Shown here piece after piece: positions 52,101 through 57,307 of a stretch of DNA of 57,307 bases. The DNA is taken from the NCBI GenBank assembly GCA_021372575.1, contig JAJFUE010000028.1, forward strand, positions 1-57,307, given 5' to 3'. The translations under genes were made by a program, and so were the position numbers. Origin of the DNA: a bacterium (GTDB taxonomy: Bacteria > Sumerlaeota > Sumerlaeia > MVZB01). The notes beneath the pieces are model-generated. The model was not told the DNA's origin, searched no databases, and saw only the letters and a list, made by a program, of their open reading frames with translations. Positions within the stretch are counted from its first letter, which is position 1. Each line of letters begins with the position of its first letter.

Positions 52101-53294
52101 TCAGGCTTCCAGCCACGTCTTGAGCTTGCCGATGCCCTCTTCGATATCCGCGACGTTGATCCCGGAATACGCGAAGCGAATATAGGCTTCCTGCTCGCCG
52201 GGCTGCGGCCGGCCAAAGTGCAGGCGCGAGCAGAACGAGACGCCGGTGTCCTTGAGCGCCGCGCGGCGGAAGTCCTCATACGAGTCGAAGCCCTTGCGCT
52301 TCATCGCGCCGGTCACGTTCGGGAACAGGTAGAACGTGGCGTTGGGGCTGAAGCAGCGGATGCCGTCGATGTTGTTGAGCATCTCGACGGCCTTGTCGCG
52401 CCGCTCCTTGAGGATGCCGATGATCTTCTTCGGGCCGGACTGGTCGCCGGTCAGGCCCTCGATGGCGGCCCACTGGATGTAGTGGTTCGAGCACGACTCG
52501 ATGTTGACGTTGAGCTTGGCGATGGCGTCGATGATGGGCTTGGGGCCGATCGCCGCGCCGAGCCGCCAGCCGGTCATCGCGAACTTCTTCGAGAACGTGT
52601 AGAGGATGACGCAGCGCTCCTCCATGCCGGGCAGGGATGCGAGCGACTGGGACTTGCCCTCGTAGCGGATGTCGAAATACGCCTCGTCGCACAGGACCGT
52701 GAGGTTGTGGCGGCGGACCAGGTCAGCGACCTTCTCGAGCTCGGCGCGCGAGGACTCGGCGCCCATCGGGTTCTGCAGGTCGTTGAAGACGAGGAATTTC
52801 GTCTTGGGCGTGATCGCCTTTTCGATCTCCTCCATCTTCATTTCGAAGTTTTCCTTGCCCTCGGTGTAGCCGTAGGGGACGGCCTTGCCGCCGTTGAATT
52901 CGATCTGCGACTCGTAGATCGGGTAGCCGGGGTTCGGATACAGGACCTCGTCGCCGGGGTTCATCAGGGCGAGGAAGAACTTGCCGATGACGGGCTTGCC
53001 GCCGGGCTGGATCGCGACGTTTTCCATCGCGTAGTGCGTGCCATGAGAGCGGTTGATGTCCTCGGCCAGAGCCTGGCGCAGTTCGGCGATGCCGTAGTTG
53101 GAGCAGTAGCCGGTCTTGCCGTCCTTCATGGCCTTATAGGCGGCCTCGATCATGTTGTCCGGCGTCCTGATGTTCATGTCGCCAAGGTGGAACGGGTAAA
53201 CCCGGTGGCCCTGGGCGATGGCGGCCGCGGCTTCGGCCGAGACGGCGAAAGCGGTTTCGGTTCCAAGGCGGGACATGCGTTCAGCGAGATTCAT
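52101..53294 (-). CDS. pyridoxal-phosphate aminotransferase, class I/II (aspartate-type)
   Basis: 397 residues, fold type I. The PLP lysine is K236 in FSKKFAMTGWRLG; the substrate-side pattern GYCSNYGIAELRQAL and FNDLQNPMGA (the NPxG-like Asn) fit the aspartate/aromatic class. The C-terminal arginine region FGRPQPGEQEAYIRFAYS is present. Substrates not determinable. The start at ATG 53294 has GGGGAAAGAG upstream. The open frame continues antisense-like through transketolase up to 54479, which is a shadow. Located 83 nt after transketolase. Confidence 0.9.
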   Translation of the reverse strand: MNLAERMSRLGTETAFAVSAEAAAAIAQGHRVYPFHLGDMNIRTPDNMIEAAYKAMKDGKTGYCSNYGIAELRQALAEDINRSHGTHYAMENVAIQPGGKPVIGKFFLALMNPGDEVLYPNPGYPIYESQIEFNGGKAVPYGYTEGKENFEMKMEEIEKAITPKTKFLVFNDLQNPMGAESSRAELEKVADLVRRHNLTVLCDEAYFDIRYEGKSQSLASLPGMEERCVILYTFSKKFAMTGWRLGAAIGPKPIIDAIAKLNVNIESCSNHYIQWAAIEGLTGDQSGPKKIIGILKERRDKAVEMLNNIDGIRCFSPNATFYLFPNVTGAMKRKGFDSYEDFRRAALKDTGVSFCSRLHFGRPQPGEQEAYIRFAYSGINVADIEEGIGKLKTWLEA

Positions 53295-53332
53295 GGTTCT
53301 CTTTCCCCTTCTAGAAGATCGATTCGATTCGA

Positions 53333-53375
53333 ACACGATTACGATTACGATTACGAGCACGAGCACGAGCACGAA
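53333..53375. repeat. 6-nt compound repeat between tkt and the aminotransferase
   Basis: Plus strand (GATTAC)x3 then (GAGCAC)x3 ending GAACG, the same composition and order as the array before nfo (28379-28429), in the opposite orientation relative to transcription. It occupies most of the intergenic gap. Confidence 0.9.
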
Positions 53376-53377
53376 CG

Positions 53378-55369
53378 TTACTTGGCCATCGACGGCTTTT
53401 CGATCAACTTGACCGCGCGCTTGGCGATGTGCTCGGCGGTGAGGCCGAAATACTGCATCAGCTCCCACGGGTCGGCGGACTGGCCGAAGCGGTCGTCGAT
53501 GCCGATCATGTCCAGCTTGAACGGGGTGTCGAGTTCCTTCTCGCACGCCGCGACTTGGGCGACGAGGCCGCCGAGGCCGCCGGTCTGGTGTTCCTCGACG
53601 GTCATGACGGAGCCGACCTGGCGCATGGCGGCGATGATCGCGTCGCGGTCGAGCGGCTTGACCGTGTGCAGGTTGATGACGCGCGTCTCGAGGCCGGCTT
53701 CTTCCTTGAGGATCCATGCGGCGCGCATCGCCTCGGCCACGGCCGGGCCGCACGCGATGATCGCGACGTCCTCGTTCTCGCCGGCGTAATCCGAAGCCGG
53801 AATGGTTTCGAACGCGTCGGGGAACTCGGGCTGGGCGCCGCGGAAGCGGATGATGTTGGCCACGCCCCACTTGTAGGGGGTGTCGGGGCGGGTGACGACC
53901 GGCGTGCCCTCGCGCGCGTAACGGACGTAACCGGGGCCGGTGACCTTGAGGATGATTTCCTCGGTGGCCTTGTCGGTCTCGATCGAGTCGCACGGCACCG
54001 AGATGTGCATGTTCGGGAGGATCGAGAGGATGGAGATTTCCTCGAGGGCCTGGTGCGTGGCGCCGTCGCGGCCGACGGAGATGCCGCCGTGCGCACCGGC
54101 CATCTTGACGTTCAGGTTGCCGTAGCAGGCGGTGGTGCGCCACTGGTCCCAGTTGCGGCCGCAGGCAAAGACGCCGTAGGTGCCGCCGACGGGGATGAGG
54201 CCTTCGCGGGCGAGGCCGCAGGCGACGCTGACCATGTTCTGCTCGGCGATGCCGACGCTGAAGACGCGGTTCTTGCGCTCGGGGTGCTTGGCCTCGAAAT
54301 CGGCGATCTTGATGCTGCCGGAGATGTCGGCGTGCAGGGTGACGATGCGCGGATCGTCGCCGATGCGCTCGATGGCCTTGCCGAACCCGAAGCGGGTCGG
54401 CTCCATCTTGACCTGCATCGTGCCCGGCTGGGCGTTCCACCAGTAGTCGCGCGAGAACTTGGGCATCAGCCCGGCGCAATGCCGGGTGGCCTTGGCCTTC
54501 ACGTCGGCCGATTGCTTGAGCAACTGATCGACTTTTTCCTTCGTCAGCTCGGGCTCGCCGATGTCGGCGAGGGCCTGGTCGAGCTGCTCGCGGCTGGTGG
54601 TGGCGATGCCGTGCCAGCCGGCCTTGTCCTCCATGAAGGAGACGCCCTTGCCCTTGTGCGTGGCGACGAGGATGCAGACGGGCTGGCCCTTGACGGCCCT
54701 GGCCTGGTCGAACGTGTCCACGATCTGCTGCATGTCGTGGCCGTCGATCTTCATGACCTTCCAGCCGAACGCCTCGTATTTCCTGTCGAGCGGCTCGACG
54801 TTCATGACGTCCTTGGTCGGACCGTCGATCTGCAGGCCGTTGACGTCGATGATCGCGACGAGGTTATCCAGCTTGAAGTGGCCGGCGGACATCGCCGCTT
54901 CCCACACACTGCCTTCCTGCTGCTCGCCGTCGCCCATCATGCAGAACATGCGCGCGTCGGAGCCGCGGCCCTTGAGCGCAAGGGCCTGGCCGACGCAGTA
55001 GCCGAGGCCCTGGCCGAGCGAACCGGTGGAGACCTCGACGCCCTGGAGCTTCAAGCCGTTGGGGTGACCCTCGAAGGGCGAACCGAACTGGCGCAGGCCG
55101 GTGACGACGTCATCCATCTTGCAGTAGCCGGTCTGGGCGAGGGCCACGTAAAGGGCCGGGGCCTTGTGGCCGGTGGACCACACGCAACGGTCGCGCTCGG
55201 GCCAGTCGGGCTTGGCCGGATCATGGCGCATGACGTGGCAGTAGAGCGCGGCCGTCACGTCCATGATCGAGAGCGTGCCGCCGGGATGGCCGGAGCCCGC
55301 GCAATGGATGGCCAGGATGTTGTAGGCACGCATGCGTTGAGCCGCGGCCTGAAGCTGTGGGATCTGCAT
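53378..55369 (-). CDS. tkt: transketolase
   Basis: 663 residues, both halves in one chain. The TPP-binding GDGEQQEGSVWEA...IIDVNGLQIDG, the early HCAGSGHPGG, and the pyrimidine domain with VGIAEQNMVSVACGLA are complete, followed by the C-terminal domain (IIACGPAVAEAM). It moves two-carbon units in the pentose phosphate pathway. GGGAG lies about eight bases before ATG 55369. Lys-rich end. Probably the first gene of a two-gene transcript with the aminotransferase. Confidence 0.96.
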   Translation of the reverse strand: MQIPQLQAAAQRMRAYNILAIHCAGSGHPGGTLSIMDVTAALYCHVMRHDPAKPDWPERDRCVWSTGHKAPALYVALAQTGYCKMDDVVTGLRQFGSPFEGHPNGLKLQGVEVSTGSLGQGLGYCVGQALALKGRGSDARMFCMMGDGEQQEGSVWEAAMSAGHFKLDNLVAIIDVNGLQIDGPTKDVMNVEPLDRKYEAFGWKVMKIDGHDMQQIVDTFDQARAVKGQPVCILVATHKGKGVSFMEDKAGWHGIATTSREQLDQALADIGEPELTKEKVDQLLKQSADVKAKATRHCAGLMPKFSRDYWWNAQPGTMQVKMEPTRFGFGKAIERIGDDPRIVTLHADISGSIKIADFEAKHPERKNRVFSVGIAEQNMVSVACGLAREGLIPVGGTYGVFACGRNWDQWRTTACYGNLNVKMAGAHGGISVGRDGATHQALEEISILSILPNMHISVPCDSIETDKATEEIILKVTGPGYVRYAREGTPVVTRPDTPYKWGVANIIRFRGAQPEFPDAFETIPASDYAGENEDVAIIACGPAVAEAMRAAWILKEEAGLETRVINLHTVKPLDRDAIIAAMRQVGSVMTVEEHQTGGLGGLVAQVAACEKELDTPFKLDMIGIDDRFGQSADPWELMQYFGLTAEHIAKRAVKLIEKPSMAK

Positions 55370-55838
55370 GGGTTCTCTCCCTTCCCTTCACCGCGAGGAG
55401 TCTCAACCATCCCGGTGATGGGGAACTCTTGTCGGATTTGAAACGGAAAGCTCGTTTAATAATATGTCTGATGTGCGCTCAATACATTTGGCGCATTGTT
55501 GGGTGATCTTAGGTCAAGTCCGTTCCGGGGCGCAACGATTTTGATCTTGTTAAAAGCACCAAATATCGGGCCTGCGGGTGGCTGAATAAACCTTCACGAA
55601 CGAATGCTGTTCGCGTGAACGGCACTTCCCCGAATGGAAATCATCGTGAAATGCCGCACATTCATTGTGTCAGTTTATTTCCACCAACAAGCGGCAGCAA
55701 GCTGCCGCACTCCACATGGGTGTACATGCGAAAGTGGCGCGAAAACGGGTGTTTTTCGGCGGAGGGGGGGAAGTGTGGAACGCTTCAATGGGGGTGAGGT
55801 ATTACCGGCGGCGGTGCCGGGGCGAGGTATTATCTCGA
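55370..55838. other. intergenic region right of tkt
   Basis: 469 nt without a supported gene. AT-rich next to tkt (55440-55560), where its promoter must lie. A perfect palindromic repeat sits at 55691-55708. Open frames across 55615-55900 have no codon bias and are not called. Confidence 0.55.
55691..55708. repeat. GCGGCAGC-AA-GCTGCCGC palindrome
   Basis: Perfect 8-bp inverted repeat with a 2-nt loop, followed by ACTCCACA. It resembles REP-like palindromes but only one copy is in this window. Confidence 0.7.
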
Positions 55839-56750
55839 TTATGGCGGGGAGGTCAGGAGATCGGCGCGGATGGAATCAAGCAGATTGCTGGAGCCGGGGA
55901 AGGTCGGGCGGCTCGTGATCGCTTCGAGGAGTTTCGATTTGATCGGGTCGGCAGACTTGCGGTTGGAACCGGCCGATGCGGGGAGTGGCAGGCTTCCGAG
56001 CGGCGATTTGCCGATCGGGAGATCGGCGATCCCAGGAACAGCGAGACCGTTCGCGGATACCAGCGCGACGGTTTGGTCGTAAAGCTTTTTGGTCTTGGCG
56101 GCGATTTCCTCGATCGAACGGTATGTGGGGACCGAAGGGACTACCGGGACGAATGGAACCGAAGATGGAAGAGTGAGGGATTGAGGATTGTCGATTGACG
56201 ATTGAGGCTTGGGAGAATCGGTTATCGGCGCGGTTGAATGGGAATCTATGGCCGGAGAGGGATTTTTCCCGGAGCAAACTGAAGTTTGAACTCCGAACAG
56301 GAATTCCGACGGCGGGCGATTGCTGGGGCAAACTGAAGTTTGAACTCCTGACTGAAATTGCGGCGCCGGGCGGTCGGGGGGTGGCGCGGAGGGCGGGGTC
56401 TTGAGTTGCAGGATCGATTTCTGGACGGAGACGAGGCGCCAGAGGGATTGGATGCCGGCGTTGATCGTGACGAGATTGGGGCGCCGGGAGCGCGCGTCGG
56501 GGTCGGACGGGTTGGCGTGGGCGGCTTCGGCCTCAGCGAGGCGGTCGTGCGTCCAACCGCTAAGCAGCTTGCTGAGATCGGCGGCGGCGGATTCGAGCGC
56601 GGAGATGGAGGGAGAAGAGGTCAAGTGCTGAGTCCTGAGTCCTGAGTCCTGAGAAAAAACTTCAACCACGGAACACACGGAATACACGGAAAAGATTGCG
56701 GGGGCGCGGGTGGAGCGCCGCCCGATGGGGGAAATGATAATCGAGAACAA
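55839..56750 (-). CDS. possible protein of unknown function interrupted by repeats
   Basis: 303 codons as read. Protein-like parts are about residues 48-115 (SISALESAAADLSKLLSGWTHDRLAEAEAAHAN...) and 208-300 (SIEEIAAKTKKLYDQTVALVSANG...). Between them the frame translates low-complexity DNA: a 20-nt repeat giving GVQTSVC twice and a 7-nt array. The first 43 residues translate two more arrays, so the true start may be the TTG at 56624. I cannot assign a family. It may be a real gene tolerant of insertions or a relic. Confidence 0.4.
   Translation of the reverse strand: MFSIIISPIGRRSTRAPAIFSVYSVCSVVEVFSQDSGLRTQHLTSSPSISALESAAADLSKLLSGWTHDRLAEAEAAHANPSDPDARSRRPNLVTINAGIQSLWRLVSVQKSILQLKTPPSAPPPDRPAPQFQSGVQTSVCPSNRPPSEFLFGVQTSVCSGKNPSPAIDSHSTAPITDSPKPQSSIDNPQSLTLPSSVPFVPVVPSVPTYRSIEEIAAKTKKLYDQTVALVSANGLAVPGIADLPIGKSPLGSLPLPASAGSNRKSADPIKSKLLEAITSRPTFPGSSNLLDSIRADLLTSPP
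56174..56212 (+). repeat. TGA heptamer array inside the rightmost ORF
   Basis: TGA 56174, TGA 56182 (8), TGT 56189, TGA 56196, TGA 56203, TGG 56210, otherwise 7 apart; units TGAGGAT, TGTCGAT, TGACGAT, TGAGGCT. The minus-strand gene reads through it as Ser/Pro/Gln-rich sequence. Confidence 0.7.
56275..56348. repeat. CAAACTGAAGTTTGAACTCC pair
   Basis: The 20-nt word occurs at 56275-56294 and 56329-56348, exactly 54 nt apart, so both are read in the same minus-strand frame as GVQTSVC. The core CAAACTGAAGTTTG is near-palindromic. Confidence 0.85.
56625..56653 (+). repeat. TGAGTCC heptamer array
   Basis: Three exact TGAGTCC units after TGCTGAG, then TGAGAAAA: another TGANNNN array of period 7. 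It lies at the left of the minus-strand ORF's presumed start. Confidence 0.85.
56667..56693 (+). repeat. CACGGAAYA 9-nt tandem repeat
   Basis: CACGGAACA, CACGGAATA, CACGGAAAA in tandem, directly after the heptamer array. Confidence 0.8.
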
Positions 56751-56865
56751 TAAGAAAATGTAATTCCCTTAGCGACCCTTATGGCCCTTAGGAAACTTAA
56801 TCTGAAAAATAATGAAAATTATTCTTGGGTGAAAATGGACTGAATGGACTGGATGGACCAGAAAA

Positions 56866-56976
56866 TCAAAAAGTCGCAAATTTCGGCTTTTTTGCACGGT
56901 CAATGATGTAAGCGATCGCAAAACCTATGGGTAAAAAAACAGCCGAGAGGACGGCATATTTCGAAAGTGGATCCAT
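56866..56976 (-). CDS. possible 36-residue single-pass membrane peptide
   Basis: MDPLSKYAVLSAVF start, one hydrophobic segment (about residues 8-25, AVLSAVFLPIGFAIAYII), then a basic tail (DRAKKPK). The shape fits a small inner-membrane protein, but the ribosome-binding site is poor and there is no neighbour evidence. The open frame continues upstream to 57222 through repeat DNA. Confidence 0.3.
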   Translation of the reverse strand: MDPLSKYAVLSAVFLPIGFAIAYIIDRAKKPKFATF

Positions 56977-57158
56977 TTGAGTCTGCTTCGGACGCGATGT
57001 TGATCGTATTTTTAACATGACGCGCCAATTTGAGGCTATGCCGATTTCAAGACCAGGCTTCGCAATCCGTGGGTTCTGGCGCCACTCTGGGGTTCTTGAT
57101 AGATTGGGGGGGCTATAGTGGATCTGAAAAGTTTTGTCCGAGAAGTTCTGTCGCGTCT

Positions 57159-57174
57159 CACGATTACGATTACG
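57159..57174. repeat. remnant of the GATTAC 6-nt array
   Basis: CACGATTACGATTACG: two GATTAC units, the third occurrence of this motif in the window. Confidence 0.65.
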
Positions 57175-57221
57175 CCGTAAGGCGTGAAATTGAATGCAGA
57201 ATGTGAACAAATTCTTGCTCA

Positions 57222-57253
57222 CAGAGAAGCAGAGAAACAGAGACGCAGAGAAA
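57222..57253 (+). repeat. CAGAGAAN 8-nt tandem repeat x4
   Basis: CAGAGAAG, CAGAGAAA, CAGAGACG, CAGAGAAA, contiguous. Another short-period array near the window's right end. Confidence 0.85.
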
Positions 57254-57307
57254 TTTCAAAGACGGGGGAAAGGGCTGAAGCCAAAGGCCGAGAAGCGCGC
57301 TGAAGCG

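Larger units (their letters stand above)
56751..57307. other. repeat-rich right edge
   Basis: 557 nt with low coding potential. It holds a 36-codon membrane ORF (56866-56976), a remnant of the GATTAC array (57159-57174) and an 8-nt tandem array (57222-57253). Nothing else recognised; the window ends inside this stretch. Confidence 0.5.

Noticed and set aside
53333-53375. CRISPR-like repeat array
   Set aside because: Contiguous 6-nt units without spacers; same reasoning for the 28379 array and all heptamer arrays.
53429-55441. 670-codon plus-strand open frame over transketolase
   Set aside because: Antisense shadow of a clear, full-length transketolase; the Val/Gly/Asp/His-rich translation has no domain.

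Overview
The window is about 57 kb of GC-rich bacterial chromosome, densely coding on both strands, with no rRNA, tRNA or CRISPR array that I can recognise. A LolC/LolE-type pair, an AsmA-like envelope protein and several secreted TPR or beta-propeller-like proteins point to a diderm (Gram-negative-type) cell. The mix of a TPR protein kinase, sigma-54 regulators, LVIVD and DUF6448 proteins, REP-like repeats with a REP-associated transposase and many short-period intergenic repeats resembles PVC-like or little-cultured phyla (for example Sumerlaeota- or Hydrogenedentota-like bacteria). That placement is inference; no marker gene here fixes the phylum.

Layout. 0.3-4.8 kb, minus strand: TPR/Ser-Thr kinase, then queC-queF-nadD (queuosine precursor and NAD synthesis). 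5.1-9.1 kb: two tandem paralogous secreted LVIVD-repeat proteins. 9.1-10.9 kb: Opp/Dpp-type permease pair. 11.2-15.8 kb: small unknown protein, SGNH hydrolase, MenC-like enolase-superfamily enzyme, and a membrane glycosyltransferase-like/metallophosphoesterase fusion. 15.9-20.2 kb: frr, DUF6448 protein, SPW protein, priA. 20.3-25.5 kb: lysS, M28 peptidase, lolC/E-like pair. 25.5-29.2 kb, minus: inositol-phosphatase family, ppx, nfo, TPR membrane protein. 29.4-31.8 kb: MrfA-like helicase carrying an in-frame palindromic insertion. 31.9-38.8 kb, minus: sigma-54 response regulator, TPR secreted protein, a broken PBP4-like gene, panD, M20 peptidase. 38.9-43.4 kb: NtrB-like kinase and NtrC-like regulator separated by a RAYT/REP island, then a methyltransferase. 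43.5-50.7 kb: ExuT-like MFS carrier, large AsmA/DUF748 protein, small membrane protein, BaiN/HI0933-like flavoprotein. 51-52 kb: an AT-rich orphan PD-(D/E)xK nuclease-like gene. 52.1-55.4 kb, minus: aminotransferase and transketolase. 55.4-57.3 kb: repeat-rich sequence with one low-confidence gene.

The most unusual signal is not a gene. Several genes (frr, lysS, the histidine kinase, the SPW gene, the M20 peptidase) are followed, starting at the stop codon, by 7-nt arrays of the form TGANNNN. Because 7 = 1 modulo 3, a few units place stop codons in all three frames. Unit sequences differ between arrays but the TGA and the 7-nt step are kept. Other highlights are a RAYT whose HUH motif reads HIR, a PBP4-like gene with an in-frame amber codon and all three catalytic motifs degraded, a coding-region palindromic element in the helicase, the glycosyltransferase-phosphatase fusion, and an 87-residue internal repeat in the AsmA-like protein.
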